DNA from: Paguma larvata
Lineage: Eukaryota; Chordata; Mammalia; Carnivora; Viverridae
Direction: 5' to 3'
Length of the DNA stretch: 64,000 nt
NCBI GenBank assembly: GCA_030068075.1
Contig: CM057826.1
Span: forward strand, 68,917,312-68,981,311
Part shown: positions 46,183 through 58,744 of the stretch, piece after piece
How the letters are laid out: every line of letters starts with the position of its first letter
Position numbering within the stretch: position 1 is the first letter of the stretch
The notes under the pieces: model-generated
Database searches by the model: none
Told to the model about the DNA's origin: nothing
What the model saw: the letters and a program-made list of their open reading frames with translations, nothing else
Translations under genes and position numbers: made by a program

Positions 46183-47085
46183 ATGCCAAGAGGGAGGGAT
46201 TCATCCCAAAAGAAAGAATGAAAAAAGATCGTGGCCAGGGGTGTAATCAAAACAGATATAAATAATACGTCTTATCCAGAATTTAAAGCAACAATCATAA
46301 GAATAGTAGGTGAGCTTGAGAAAATCATAAAAGACACCATGGAATCTCTTGGTACTGAGATAAAATACACAAAAACTTCAAGCTAACTATAAAATGCAAT
46401 AACTGAGATGAGACACTGACTGGATATAATTACCACAGGATGGAAGAATCAGAGAAACGAATAAGTGATGTAGAAGATGAAATTATGAAAAAATAATGAA
46501 GCTGAAAAGAAGAGGGAAAGAAAAATATTGGATCATGAACGTGGACTTAGGGAACTTAACCTCATAAAACAAAATAACGTTCGTATCATAGGAATCCCAG
46601 AAGAAGAAGAGAGGGAAAAGGAGCAGAAGATTGACTTGAGGAAATTATAGCTGAAAATTTCCCTAATCTGAGGAAGGAAAGAGACATCCAAGCCCAGGGG
46701 GCACAGAGAACCTCCATCAAAGTCAACAAAAGCAGGCCAACAATAAGACATATCCGTTAAATTTGCAAAATATAGAGATGAAGGAAAGATGCTAACAGCA
46801 ACAAGATAAAAGAAGTCCCCAACGTACAAGGACAGACGAATAAGGTTGGCAGCAGATCTCTCCACGGAAACTTGGCTGGCAGAAAGTAAACAGCATGGTA
46901 TCTTCGATGCCCTGAATGTGAAAAATATGCAGCCAGGAATACACTATCCAGCAAGGCTATCATTCAAAAGAAAAGGAGAGATAAAGAGTTTCTTGAACAA
47001 ACAAAAACCACAGGAGTTTGTGACCACTAAACCAGCCCTGCAAGAAATATTAACGGGGACTCTGAGTGGGAAAGACCAAAAGTGA
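46183..47085 (+). pseudogene. L1 ORF1 pseudogene
   Basis: ORF1p is the L1 RNA-binding coiled-coil chaperone. The best preserved part is the C-terminal domain at 46846-47085, with ADLSTETWLAESK, AGIHYPARLSFKRKGEI-type sequence (here QPGIHYPARLSFKRKGEIKS) and FVTTKPALQEIL. Upstream, TAA and TGA stops interrupt the RRM part, for example at about 46495 and 46646. Non-functional. Confidence 0.85.
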
Positions 47086-47139
47086 CAAAAACTAGAAATA
47101 AACAGAGAAAATCTCCAGAAACAAGGAGAAAACAAGTAG

Positions 47140-50121
47140 ATGAATTTAACACCCCACTTGTTTGTACCAATGGGCAGATTTTCTAAGCAGAAAATCAACA
47201 AGAAAACAATGACTTTGAAGGACACATCTGACTGGATGGATTTAACAAAGATATTCAGAACATTTCCTCCTAAAGCAGCAGAATATACACTCTTCTTAAG
47301 TGCACATGGGACATTCTCCAGAAGGATCACATACTTAATCACAGATAAGGCCTCAACAAGTACAAAAAATTGAGATCATACATTGCATCTTTTCTGGCCA
47401 CAACACTATAAAACCTGAAGTCAGCTACAATAAAAAAATTTGGACAGAACACAAATACAGAGAAACTAAAGAAGATCCTACTACACAATGAATGGATCAT
47501 CCAGGAACTTAAAGAATAGATTAAAAAATACATGAAAATATGGTGGTCCAAAATCCTTGGGATGCAGCAAAAGCAGTCATAAGAGGGAAGTATAAAGCAA
47601 CACAGGCCTACCACAGGTAGCAAGAAAAAATCTCAAATGAGCAATCTAGCCTTATATCTAAAGAAGCTAGGAAAATAACAAATACTGAAGCTGAATGCCA
47701 AAAGAAGAAGGAGAATAATAAAGATTAAAGCAGAAAAATGATATAAAAATAAGCAAACAAAAACACAATAGGGCAGATGCTATTCTTTGAAACCAGGTGC
47801 TGTTTATTTGAGAAAAATAATACTGCTTATAACCCCTTAGGCCAGAGTTACAGAAAGAAAAGAGAAAGGACCTAAATAAATAAAAGCACAAATGAGAATA
47901 AGAGATCACAACCAACATCATGGAAATACAATTATAAGAGAATATTATAAAAAAATGTGCAAACAAATTGGACAATCTGGAAGAAATGGATAAATACCTA
48001 GAAACATATAAATAGCAAAATTTAAACAAGAAAAAAATAGGAAAGTTGAACAGACTGATAACCTGCAAAGAAATTGAATGAATAATCAAAAATCTCCCGT
48101 AAACTTAAGTCCAGGGCTTCTCTGGAAAATTCTATCAAACATTTAAAGAAGAGTTAATATCTATTCTTCTCAAACCATTTCAAAAAAGAGAAATGGAAGG
48201 AAAGCTTCCAAACTCACTTTACATGGCCAGCATTACACTGATTCTAAAACCATATAAGGCTACACTAAAAGAAGAAGTATGGGCCAATATCTCTGAGGAA
48301 CATTGATGCAAAAATTCTCAATGAAATATTAACAAATCAAACCCAACAGTGTATTAAAAAATCATTCACCACAATCAAGTGGGGTTTATACATGGGTTCC
48401 CAGGGAGGTTCAATATTTACAAATCAATCAGTGTGATATACCATATTAATAAAAGAAAGACTAAGAACCACATGATCCTCCAGGAGATGCAGGAAAAAAC
48501 ATTTGACAAAATACAGCATCCATTCTTGGTAAAATCTTTTAACAAAGTAGGAATAGAGGGAACATAACCTCAACATCATAAAGGCCGTATATGAAAAACC
48601 CACAGTTAATATCATCCTCAATGGGAAAAACTGAGAGCTTTTCTTCTATGGTCAGGAACAGGCCAGGGATGTCCACTCTCACTACTGTCATTTAACAAAG
48701 TACTAGTCTGTCAAGCCTCAGCAGTCAGACAACAAAAGGAAATAAAGGCATCCAAATCACCAAGGAAGAATTCAAACTTTCACTATTTGCAGGTGACGTG
48801 CCACTCTATGTAGAAAACCTGAAAGACTCCACCCCGAAACTGCTAGAACTGATACGTGAATTCAGTAAAGTGGCAGGAAGTATACAAAATCAAGGTACAG
48901 AAATCTGTTGCATTTCTATACACCAATAATGAAGTAGCAGAAAGAGAAAACAAGGAATTGATCTCTTTTAAAGTTATGCAATATGGAGGAATAAAACTAA
49001 CCAAAGAGGTGAATGACCCGTATTCTGAAAACTATAAAACACTGGTGAAGAGGACACATAGAATTGGAAAGACATTCCATGCTCATATATTAAAGGAACA
49101 AATAGTGTTAAAATGTCTATACTACTCAAAGCAATCTATACATTTAATGCAATCTTTACCAACAGCATTTTTCACAGAGCTAGAACAATCCTCAAATTTG
49201 TATGGAACCTCAAAAAAGACCTCGAATACCCAAAATAATCTGAAAAAGAAAAGCAAAGTTGGAGGTGTCACGATTCCAGACTTCAAGTTATATTGCAAAG
49301 CTGTAGTGATCAAGTCAGTATGATAGTGGCATAAAAACAGACACATAGATCAATGAAATAGAACAGAAAACCCAGGAGTGGTCCCACAGCTATGGTCAAC
49401 TATTCTTCCTCAAAGCAGGAAAGAATATCCAGTGGGAAAAGGACAGTCTTGAAATCTAGAGGGCAACATGAAAAACAATGAAGCTAGAGCACTTTCTTAT
49501 ACCATACACAAAAATAAACTCAAAATGAATGAAAGAGCTAAATGTGAGACAGAAAATATCAAAATCCTAGAAGAGAACATAGGTAGTAACCTCTTTAACA
49601 CTGGCCATAGCAATTCTTATTAGTCACATCTCCAGAGGTAAGGGAAACAAAAACAAAAATGAATTATTGAGACTTCAGGATAAAAAGCTTCTGCACAGCA
49701 AAAAAACAATCAACTAATAAAAGGTAACCTTCAGAATGAGAGAAGATATTTGCCAATGATATATCTGATAAGGGATTAGTATCCAAAATCCGTAAAGAAC
49801 TTATCAAACTCTACACCCCCAAAAATAAATAACCCAGTTAAGAAACGGGCAGACTACATGAATACACATTTTTCCAAAGATATAGAAATGTCCAATAGAC
49901 ACATGAAAAGATGCTCAACATCACTCATCATCAGGGAAATACAAATCAAAACCACAATGAGATATCACCTGAAACTTGTCAGATGGTTAACATTAACCAC
50001 ACAGGAAACAACAGATGTTGGTGAGGATGCAGAGAAAGGAGGACCCTCTTACACTATTGGAGGTAATGAAAATGGGTACAGCCACTCTAGAAGACAGTTG
50101 GGGCGTCCCTCAAAATGTTAA
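47140..50121 (+). pseudogene. L1 ORF2 pseudogene
   Basis: ORF2p carries endonuclease and reverse transcriptase. The first part of the endonuclease is deleted; a fragment with YTLFLSAHGTFSR survives at about 47280. The linker and RT regions follow in several frames. A 155-codon piece (48856-49323) keeps RT/thumb motifs such as ILKEQIVLKCLYYSKQSIHL and GGVTIPDFKLYCKAVVIKSV. The C-terminal piece (49858-50121) reads [20 protein letters not shown]. Overall structure is normal but the frame is repeatedly broken. Confidence 0.88.
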
Positions 50122-50306
50122 AAATAGAACTATCTATGATCCAGCAATTGCACTAGTAGGTATTTTCCCAAAGGATACAAAATTACTGAATGAAAGGAAT
50201 ACATGCACCCCAATGTTTATAGCAGCACTATCGACAATTGCCAAATTATGGAAAGAGCCTAAATGCCCATCGACTGATGAATGGATAAAGATGTGGTATA
50301 TATGTA

Positions 50307-50335
50307 CACAAACACACACACACACACACACACAA
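50307..50335. repeat. (CA)n inside L1 3' region
   Basis: ACACAAACACACACACACAC follows 'gtggtatatatgt' and is directly followed by 'gtattatgctaagc'. Part of the normal L1 3' sequence between these phrases is missing, so the repeat replaced or expanded at a deletion. Confidence 0.9.
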
Positions 50336-50889
50336 AGTATTATGCTAAGCAAAATATGTCAGAGAAAGACAAATACCATATAATTTCACTCATACATGGA
50401 ATTTAAGAAACAAAATAGATGAAAATAGGGGGAAAACAAGGGGCAAACCAGAAAACAGTTTCTTAACTATAGTGAACAAACTGAGGGCTGTTGGAGGAGA
50501 GGTGGGTTGGGGTAGGGTTATATGGGTGATGGGTATTAAGGAGGGCACTGGTTGTGATGAGCACTAGGTATTGTATGAAAGTGATGAATCACTAAATTCT
50601 GTACCTGAAACTAATATTACTATTATGTAACTAACAATAACATAACTAATTGCATGTAAGCTAACTGGAGTTTAAATAAAAACTTGAAACTAAAAAAAAA
50701 AGTGAAAAATCAAACACTATACAAAGTTTGAAACTGTCTTATTTGTGATTGTATTAAATGTATATTTTATACTGGGATGTAGTAAAGGTAAGAAAATATA
50801 AAAAAAATAAAATTAAAAATAAAAATACAATGGTATCATTATTTTTCTGAGAGACAAGGGAAATGTTATATGTACAGACAGAGAGAGAT

Positions 50890-50960
50890 GCTATATATAT
50901 ATATGTATACATATATATGCTAAATATATATATGTATATATATATATATATATATTTTTT
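50890..50960. repeat. (TA)n / T-run tail tract
   Basis: TATATATATATGTATACATA-type repeats, ending in a T-run that is the poly(A) complement of the reverse SINE. Confidence 0.9.
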
Positions 50961-51178
50961 TTTTGACAGAGAGGGAGAGAAAGGGTGTAAGTGAGTGAGG
51001 GACAGTGAGAGAGAATCCCAGGAGGGGCAGAGGGAGAGGGAGAGAGAGAAATGGGGCGAAGTTCATGTTTACCCAAAGCAGAGCTGGTGCTCACCTGAAG
51101 TGGGGTTCGAGCTCACCCGTGTGAGATCAGGACCAGATGAAGTCAGACGCTCACCTACTGAGCCACCCTGGTGCCCCA
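50955..51178 (-). mobile_element. can-SINE with TA-expanded tail
   Basis: Reverse orientation: T-run, purine-rich GGGCAGAGGGAGAGGGAGAG, GGGGTTCGAGCTCACCCGTG and head antisense GAGCCACCCTGGTGCCCC. Flanks share AGAGATGCT (50884-50892) and AGAGATGCT (51179-51187). The tail has turned into a TA microsatellite. Confidence 0.9.
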
Positions 51179-51267
51179 AGAGATGCTCTATTTTTAATAA
51201 AGAAAAAATCAGAGATGAAAGCAAACGTTTCAAGATTAAAATTGTGAAACTAGAATCGAAATCCTTG

Positions 51268-51448
51268 AGGCACTTGGGTGGCTCAGTCGGTTGAGCTTCT
51301 GACTTCAGCTCAGGTCATGATCTCATGGTTTGTGTCTCATATCAGCCTCACTTGCTGTCGCGCAGAGCCGAGTTCAGATCCTCCGTCACCCTCATTCTGC
51401 CCCTCTTCCACTTGCACTCTCTCTAAAATAAATAAAATATTAAAAAAG
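51268..51448 (+). mobile_element. can-SINE, shortened
   Basis: GGCACTTGGGTGGCTCAGTC head and ACTTCAGCTCAGGTCATGAT; the middle and CT tract are reduced, ending TCTAAAATAAATAAAATATT. Followed by (AAAAG)n at 51446-51463. It lies 90 bases from an opposite-strand SINE. Confidence 0.88.
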
Positions 51449-51599
51449 AAAAGAAAAGAAAAACTCAACAGAATTTCTGGAAGGTTTTTGCTCCACATAA
51501 CAAGAGCAAAACAGAACAAAATAAAATATAGGATAAATAAGAAAACAACACCACCACCAAAAAAAAAACACAATTGGCCAAAATGTTCAACATCCTAGT

Positions 51600-52070
51600 A
51601 GTTGAAAATCCAGAAAGAGGCATCAGAGAAAGGCAGGAGAGGAAAAAATAGTAAAATTATTAAATAATATTTCCCAGGGCTAAAAGTCATGAGTTTGTTG
51701 ACTGAAGCACTTGCTAAATATCCAGAGTCATGGATGAAAATAGATGGACACCATGATACATCATTTTTGAATTTCAAATCATGAAGATAACATGATGATC
51801 CTACAAAATTCCCTGAGAAAAACTTGTCTTATACAGACTCAGGCAAAACAATAATTTTTACTGCTTCAATTTCACCATAGGATGCTTAAAGCAAATGGGT
51901 AATACAATGAAAATGAGCAAAAATTATTTCTAGTCCAGAATTCTACCTGCAACTAAACTTTCATACACTGATGAGGGTAAAGATAAATTCAGAAAGATAT
52001 CAAGGACTATTGAGGTCCTCAGTCAAAAATGAGAAATTAAACCAAAACGATTTAAAAAAGATTAATACAT
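51600..52070 (+). mobile_element. Old L1/HAL1-like ORF1 fragment (tentative)
   Basis: 'atttctagtccagaattct' and 'acctgcaactaaactttcat' followed by 'gagggtaaagataaattcag' resemble the ORF1 C-terminal region of old L1 or HAL1 elements (the 'accaagaattctatatccag' motif family). Decayed, no open frame. Confidence 0.5.
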
Positions 52071-52837
52071 GTGGTGGGATCCAGGAACCAGGGGATCAAT
52101 ACACGGCAGGAAAGGGAAAAGGGAGACCCTAGAATAAAGACAAAGCAAGAAGCCTACATCCTTGTGCTCTACAGATAGAGGTCAAAGTCCAGGTTGGAGC
52201 AGGTGAGAAGTAACCAGAGATTTTTTATAAGATCCCATTGATTGTACAGCTGCTAAGTGTGAATGCATTTTAGGAGGGCTTGGTCACTTGGCTGGATGTG
52301 TTAAGTTATAAAAGTAGAAACCTACTCAAATAAAGAGTAAGACAAAACAAGACAAAATTCACTGGGAGGAAAATAAGAAGAAAAGAAGTATACTCTATAC
52401 CTCAGTGGTGAATAGTATTTATGTCATCATTTTAAACACTGCATAATGTTCTAACCCTAAACTGAAGTTACCGCATTAGCAGGATGGGAGGCAAGTGTTC
52501 TTGTTTGTTGCAGGGATAAAGGAGAGAAGGAGAAGAGGATAATAAAGTGAAAATCACATCTTTCTTGGTGAGAAGTTCATAAATAATGCCTAAAACTGAA
52601 AGGCTGAAATGTAGGTATATAATAATATTATGCATAAATTTGTTGAAACACTTTGAATATTGACAAAAATTGAAAGTAGGTCACTATGGGAGAAAAAAAA
52701 ATTACAGAGTTGGTGATAAAAGTTTTTCATAATAACCCTTAAGGAACAACTAGACTCTTAAGACAATGTGCATGCTCAACTTTAATTTTTAAAAACAATT
52801 GAGTGGATTAAAGTTAGACATATAAACAAGTTTAAAA

Positions 52838-53062
52838 GCCTTGGTTCTGGAGTCAGACAGGTTGGGCTAATTCTGGAATAACAAATAACTAATTCCATGG
52901 TTTGAGCCAGATTAGTTTCTTTGTAAGTTAGTTTTTGTTGTTGTTGTTGAATAAAATGGATGATATTAGGACTTACTGGTAATTTTTATGTAGATTTAAT
53001 GAAATTTTCTGTGTATATAAATACAACTTATTGGTATGTAAGTAGATGTTATTACTACTGCT
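52838..53062 (+). mobile_element. MIR SINE with GTT and CTG repeats
   Basis: GGTTCTGGAGTCAGACAGGT and a diverged continuation ('aataaaatggatgatattag', 'tgttattactactgc') fit MIR order. A (GTT)n run and a (TGC/TGT) run have grown inside and behind it. Confidence 0.6.
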
Positions 53063-53084
53063 GCTGTTGCTGCTTATTCATGAT

Positions 53085-53635
53085 AATATGAATTTCTCAT
53101 TCCAGACCTCCAGTCTTTCAGTTCCTTACCCTAAAGGAGAACTGATAATTTTGTGCATCATCCAGAGATAGTCCTTATATATATATGAATATTATACATT
53201 TGATTTATACTTGTATACCATTGTAGGTATATATGAATATTTTTTCATTTTTTATAAACAGAAACATAATAAATACAGATAACATTTTTATCTAGGATGT
53301 ATCACTTCAAAGATAACACACAGCACGTATCATAGATCTCTAACTTTTTTTGAATGCTGCAAAGTCTTCCGTTATATAAAGGTATCATATTTTATCTTCT
53401 TATTGACTGATGGATATAAAGTAAGTTATAGCCTTATATTCTGAAAAACCTAGTGCTGTAATTTCACAAATGAGGGGGACCATTCTGTAGTATAATCTAG
53501 AAGTTGAATCGCTAGATTAAATGATATGTAGTTTTTAAAATTTTAACAGATGCTACTGAATTGTAAGAATTCCTCAAACCCCGAAACTTAGCATACTGTC
53601 TATTCTGCCAGTCTCCACAGCCTGAAATCTTAGTG
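53085..53635 (-). mobile_element. Old L1 fragment, antisense
   Basis: 'gaagttgaatcgctagatta', 'taaaattttaacagatgcta' and 'tctattctgccagtctcca' follow the antisense order of an old L1 3' region. Decayed. Confidence 0.55.
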
Positions 53636-53676
53636 AATTAAGTAGTGATTGAAAGAGCGTGTACAAATATAAAATT

Positions 53677-53680
<4 letters not shown>

Positions 53681-53714
<34 letters not shown>
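53681..53714. repeat. (TG)n microsatellite
   Basis: About 16 TG units, uninterrupted. Confidence 0.95.
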
Positions 53715-53716
<2 letters not shown>

Positions 53717-55284
53717 GATAAATTAAGATAACCCATTTCACCAGGGTGGTGAGAATTCCAGCATGAAGCTAGAATAAATTAATGGACATCATTATAATGA
53801 CGTTTATTTATTAATTTATATTTTAAGAAATACTAATTGAGTAGCTATTAGAAGCCAGTGGGTGTTAGTTTCAATAAATAAAACTTACGGTAATCCTACT
53901 TAGTTTATCAATTTTTTACATCAAATTTTCAAAGTTAAATTGGGTCCACTGTGATTCGGAGAGAGTTGGAAATTTACTACATGCTGAAAGTTTATTAAAA
54001 GACATACTTAGAAGCAAAGAAACAAAAAAAAAAAAAAAGAAAAAGACAAAATAAAATTCAAGGTTTTTTTGTTTGTTTGACTGATTAGTTCTTCCATTTA
54101 TAGTTTTAAGCTGAAATATTACCTTAAACACATATATCTTATGAGTTATAATATATTTTGTTTTAATGTAATACAGTCTGATTTTACTTCATTTCTCCCC
54201 TGTGCCATTTCCTGATGTTCCTGTTAGGAATTTGTTCCTGTAATTATCTAGAGCACGATATAGCCCTGTGATGTCTGTGAGGATGCTGTAAAAATGGATG
54301 TCCCTGTCTTCCCAGGAAAATCATTAATCCATCCTTTATGTTGATGTAGTAAAAGGACACCAGGCATAGAATATCTGAGAGGAAAAAGTAAGAGTGCTCA
54401 ATTTATCAAGGTCTAAAATAAGCCAAAAGCATGAAATGGAGAAAATATATATAATTTAATGAAGAAGTGTTTAAATGAGAAATGACTGGCAGGTTTTACT
54501 GACAGAGAGGAAGATGTGCTCTCTATCACTTAAACGAAAAATTAAACCTACACCACCAGTGACATTTTTAGACATAAAAGGCAAAAATGAAATGTATATT
54601 TATGTGCCCACTTTCAGACACACAGAAATCGAGATGATGCCAACTGTAGCAATAACAATGGAGTTTAAAGGATCAGGATGGCTTCATATGCTGAAAGTCT
54701 GCTGCTCAGACACAGCTCACAAATGTTTGTTTGAATTGAATGTTGTAAAAAACATACCATCCGTCAAAATGCAGGATATTATACATAAAAACCCAAATTT
54801 CTAGGGTTTCTTGAATAATCTGAAGAGCTGGCACTTCCCCCAAGCCAAGTAGTGGTGCATACTTTCTAGGTTGATACCCTCCTTGTCAATCTGTAATGAC
54901 TCCCAGGCATGAGGCTGAGTCTTGGTTCAGAAAGACCATTTACTTCCTCTGTTGCTTTTCTTCTCCTTGCACAAATAAAAGTGGAACATTAAAGAGATGG
55001 CTTTATATTCTAAGAAAATTAGACTGGGTGCTTTATTGTGGAAATGAAGAATATTCTTACTTTTTAATACATGCAGTATGTGTGCCCAGAAAATTCAAGA
55101 TAGTGTCTTCATAAATCCAGCCAAATTTCCTCATTTATTTTTTCTTGACTGGATCCTATAGATTCTGATTTTGAGATATTTCATTTAAGAGGAAGTGAGC
55201 AGGACTTTTGGTGTTGGTTAGGAGCATAAAAAGCAATGCTAAATTTTAAAGAAGTCTCCCATGCAAAGCAACCGGAAGAATAAC
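53715..55284. other. Unique DNA; one unrecognised 109-codon frame
   Basis: No repeat family recognised. The plus-strand frame at 54475-54804 encodes 109 residues with mixed composition (e.g. KPTPPVTFLDIKGKNEMYIY); I do not recognise it. There is no good evidence of splicing, promoter or paralogue, and its length is not extraordinary for non-coding DNA. Confidence 0.3.
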
Positions 55285-56010
55285 AATAGAAACTCAGGGA
55301 GTACTTGCAACAACAAACATAATTTTACCATATGATATAGTCATTGTGCTCCTTGGTATGTACCCAAAGGAGCTGAAAACCTATGGCCATACAAAAACCT
55401 GCTCATGGGTACTTATAGCAACTTTTTTTCATAATTGCCAAAACTTGGAAGCAATGAAGATGTTCATCATTGGGCGAATGGATAAGTAAACTGTATAAGA
55501 AAAATATCCCGTTCTAGTTAATGCACTAAAAATAAATGTGCTATCAAGCCATGAAAAAAACATCGAAGAAACTTAAAGCATATTACTAAGTGAAAAAACG
55601 ATAATCTGAGGAGGCTACATAGTGTATGGTTCCAGCTCTCTAATTGTGGGAAAGGAAGTAATACTATGGAGACAGTAAAAAATATCAGTGTTTGCCAGTG
55701 ATTAAGGAGGCAAGGGAGGGCTGAACAGGTGGAGCAGAAAGGATTTTTAGGGCAGTGAACGTATTTTGTGATGCTGCAGTGACAAGTACAAGTCATTATA
55801 CACTTACGCAAATCCATAGCGCCTACAACAAGAATGCAAACTAGGGACTTTGAGTGATTATGATGTGTCAGTGTAGGTTCATCAGTTGTAACAAATGTAG
55901 AACTCTGGTGAGGTCATCAATAATAGGGATGACTATGCATATATGGGCTTAGTACCTGTCTGTCAGTTTGGATATGAGCCTAAAACTGCTCTAAAAAATG
56001 GTCTTAGGAA
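55285..56010 (+). mobile_element. Old L1 3' end
   Basis: Clear L1 3' terminal order: 'cttggtatgtacccaaagga', 'gcgaatggataagtaaactg', 'tatcagtgtttgccagtgat', then 'caaatgtagaactctggtga', 'gactatgcatatatgggctt' and 'gcctaaaactgctctaaaaa'. Non-coding. Confidence 0.85.
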
Positions 56011-56820
56011 CAACATTAACAAACATTGAGTACATTTTTGGTATAATGAGAAGTCAAGGAAAACCCAGAACTCCAATTACCACTGTCACCTAAAGCATCT
56101 GAGACCAAAGGAACCATTGATTAGCTCTGTGAAAGTCATGGTTCTGTGGGAAAGAACGAGAAGGGGGGAGAGGGCTCTGTAACGGCAGATCTTAGAAATG
56201 TTCAGCAACTATTCACTCTCAGAGGGGAGATCCACCCTGACAGGGAACCCCTGTGTGTGTGTGGTGGGGTAAACTGACATGATAAAGGACTAGAGACCTA
56301 GAAACACTTTTCAGAGATGGCAGATGTCAGAATTTGGCAGTAAAATCCACCTCCAAAACTGAATGCATCATCCAGGAAGGCAACTGCTACCATCCGAGAT
56401 CCAGCACCCAAAGAAACTAGAGAGACTCAGGATTAAGGAAAAGCCCACTTGAGCAAGATCAGGTTCTATGAAGGCCAAAATATAAGGATATTATGTATTA
56501 AAACAGCCTATTGCTATAGTCAAAGAAAATGGAGCCCTTAACAAAAAACCAGAAAAACTACAAATATATTGTATTTGGAGAAAGAGTCAATTTCCACTGA
56601 AGAAAAAACATTTTCAAAGAAATAACCATTCCTTCTCCCAAAAGCTCTAACCTTACTTGGTTTCACAAGAAATAACTATGAAATACTTAAAGAACACAAA
56701 AGGTCATTTAGAACAGAAAATAAAGATTTCTAAATTCTCACATCCAACTATAAGTTTTAAAACAATTTTTATTTTAACTTAAAAACTTTTAAAGACAGAT
56801 ATATGGATAATAAGGAGACA
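56011..56820. other. Unassigned DNA
   Basis: No recognised element. Composition is slightly richer in GC around 56150-56420. It may be part of an unidentified old retroelement. Confidence 0.3.
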
Positions 56821-56826
56821 ACTTAG

Positions 56827-57040
56827 GCGGTGCCTGGGTGGCTCAGTGAGTTAAGCGTCTGAGTTGGGCTCAGGTCATGATCTCACGGTTCATGGATTCC
56901 AGCCCTGCGTCAGGCTCTGGGCTGACAGCTCAGAGCCTGGAGCCTGCTTCAGATTCTGTGTTCCCCTCTCTCTGCCCGTTCCCTGCTCACACTCCATCTC
57001 TCTCTCAAAATTAAATAAACATTTAAAAAATCTTGTTAAA
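56827..57040 (+). mobile_element. can-SINE
   Basis: GCGGTGCCTGGGTGGCTCAG head, GGGCTCAGGTCATGATCTCA, GACAGCTCAGAGCCTGGAGC, CT tract and AAATTAAATAAACATT tail. The flanks share a weak GGAGACAA (56814-56821; 57045-57052). Confidence 0.93.
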
Positions 57041-57044
57041 TATG

Positions 57045-57845
57045 GAGACAAGCTAAATGCCCTATGATGGATGAATGGATAAAAGAAAAGTAGCTATAAA
57101 TAAAATGCAATATTTTTCATTCTATTTTTGTTGTTGTTGTTGTAGTTGTTGTTGTTGAGAGAGGAAGAGAGAGAAAGAGGGAGCAAGCACAAATGAGCAG
57201 AGGAGGGGTTCAGGGAGAGAAACAACCTTAAGCAGGCTCCAACCCAGTGTAGAGCCCAATGTGGGGCTCGAAATTGCAACTGTGAGAGCATGACCTGAGT
57301 GGAAATCAAGACTCAGACAGTTAACTGACTGAGCCACCTATACTATTCATTCTTAAAAAGAAGGAAATTCTGCCATTTGCAACAAGATGGGTAAACTTGG
57401 AAGACATTACGCTAAGTGAAATAAGCCAGATACAAAAGAAAAACACTGCACGACCTCATGTATATGTAGAATCTAAAATAGACTCAGAATCAGAGAGTAT
57501 AGTGGTGGTTGCAAAGATTTGAGGAAAGGGGCAAATGAGATATTGGTCAAAGGGTACAAAGTGTCAGTTATACAAGATGAATAAGTTCTGGAGATCTAAT
57601 GTACAACACTGTGACTACAGTTAACAATATTGTATTGGATGTTGGAAATTTCTAAGAGGTTAGACCTCAAGTGTTCTTGCCATACAGGAAAAAAAAAAAG
57701 AATATGGTAGCTATAGAGAGTGATGGATATGTTAATTAGCTTGACTGGTGATTATGTCACACTGTGTATCAAATCATCAAGTTGTAAACCTTAGAGAGAC
57801 ACAATTTTTAATTGTCAATTATACCTCGATAAAGCTCTAAAAATA
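57045..57845 (+). mobile_element. Old L1 3' end, split by a SINE
   Basis: 'gatggatgaatggataaaag' leads to 'aataaaatgcaatatttttc', interrupted by the SINE at 57124-57340. It continues with 'ccatttgcaacaagatgggt', 'ttacgctaagtgaaataagc' and 'gatctaatgtacaacactgt' up to 'gtcaattatacctcgataaa'. Typical L1 3' UTR. Confidence 0.88.
57124..57340 (-). mobile_element. can-SINE in L1 3' end
   Basis: Reverse orientation with a (TTG)n tail, GCAGGCTCCAACCCAGTGTA, GAGCCCAATGTGGGGCTCGA, then GACTGAGCCACC. Target-site duplications TATTTTTCATTCT (57111-57123) and TACTATTCATTCT (57341-57353) lie in L1 sequence. Confidence 0.93.
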
Positions 57846-57849
57846 AGTA

Positions 57850-58578
57850 ATGAATATTAGCAGAAATCTAGGAACCCTTAAGCACAATATAATTTAGTAG
57901 GGTTTATTCCAGGACTAGATTGGTTCAATATTTGGGCATATGTTAATGTAATTTACATTTACATTAGGACATATAATTAATATAATTACATTTACATTAT
58001 TTGGGAAGTACCAAAATATCTGTAGAGTATTTTTGTAGATCCTGAAAATTCCTTTGATGAAATTTAAGTCCTTCGCTTATTAAAAATATAACAAAATAAA
58101 ACAAAACAAAAACTCTGAAAAATTGAAAAAATAGTAAAAGCTAAAGTTTCTTTAGCATGACAAAATGTATTAATATGAACACAAAGCTAGTATCATTCAT
58201 ATTGGAAAGATGCTAGAAACATTTCTACTAATCTCTATTACCACTATTTAAAATTTTCCTGTTGCCATTATCCAACAAAATTAGAAAGAAGAAATATAAG
58301 ATGTATAAATATTGAAGAAAGTTGACTAATATTTGCAGTTGACATGATTTTGTATGGGGAAATTTTAAGAGAATCAATTGAAAATAACTTATTATAGTAG
58401 AACAAAAAATTGACATATACAAGTGGCTAATAATATAAAACACCAATAACTTCCATATACTTCAAAAGTAAGAACAAGCCAGAAGAAATCAAATAGAGGC
58501 AATGTTCTATTTCTATTACTAATGAATAATATAAATTGGATAGAAAATAAACTTGGTAAGAAATGCTAACAATCTACT
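57850..58578 (+). pseudogene. Old L1 ORF2 (RT) fragment
   Basis: 'gggtttattccaggactaga', 'ttggttcaatatttgg' and later 'tttgcagttgacatgatttt' (the Phe-Ala-Asp-Asp box, here altered) follow ORF2 order with deletions. No open frame. Confidence 0.7.
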
Positions 58579-58592
58579 TTAAAAGTATTTTA

Positions 58593-58744
58593 TTTTATTT
58601 TATTATTTTTTTTTAATGTTTATTTATTTTTGAGACAGAGAGGGACACAGCACGAGCGGGTGAGGGGCAGAGAGAGAGGGAGACAGGAGATCATGAACTG
58701 AGCCGAAGTCGGACGCTCAACCCACTGAGCCACCCAGGCACCCC
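58593..58744 (-). mobile_element. can-SINE with internal deletion
   Basis: T-run, AATGTTTATTTATTTTTGAG, GGGACACAGCACGAGCGGGT, then a jump to GGAGATCATGAACTGAGCCG and a near-consensus head (GAGCCACCCAGGCACCCC antisense). About 70 bases of the middle are missing. The target-site duplication is TAAAAGTATTTTA against TAAAAATATTTTA (58580-58592; 58745-58757). Confidence 0.93.

Larger units (their letters stand above)
44800..50705 (+). mobile_element. Near full-length carnivore L1, inactive
   Basis: About 5.9 kb: 5' UTR (about 44,800-46,180), ORF1 region (to 47,085), ORF2 region (to about 50,120) and 3' UTR ending ATAAAAACTTGAAACTAAAA with an A tail near 50,700. ORF1 and ORF2 are broken by stops, frameshifts and deletions: the ORF2 endonuclease start is missing near 47,135-47,160, and part of the 3' UTR is replaced by a CA repeat. 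The upstream limit is approximate, set by the change in composition. It cannot mobilise itself. Confidence 0.88.

Noticed and set aside
47339..48089. Minus-strand hydrophobic ORFs (94 and 140 codons)
   Set aside because: Antisense of L1 ORF2 with the same A-rich bias; no independent support.
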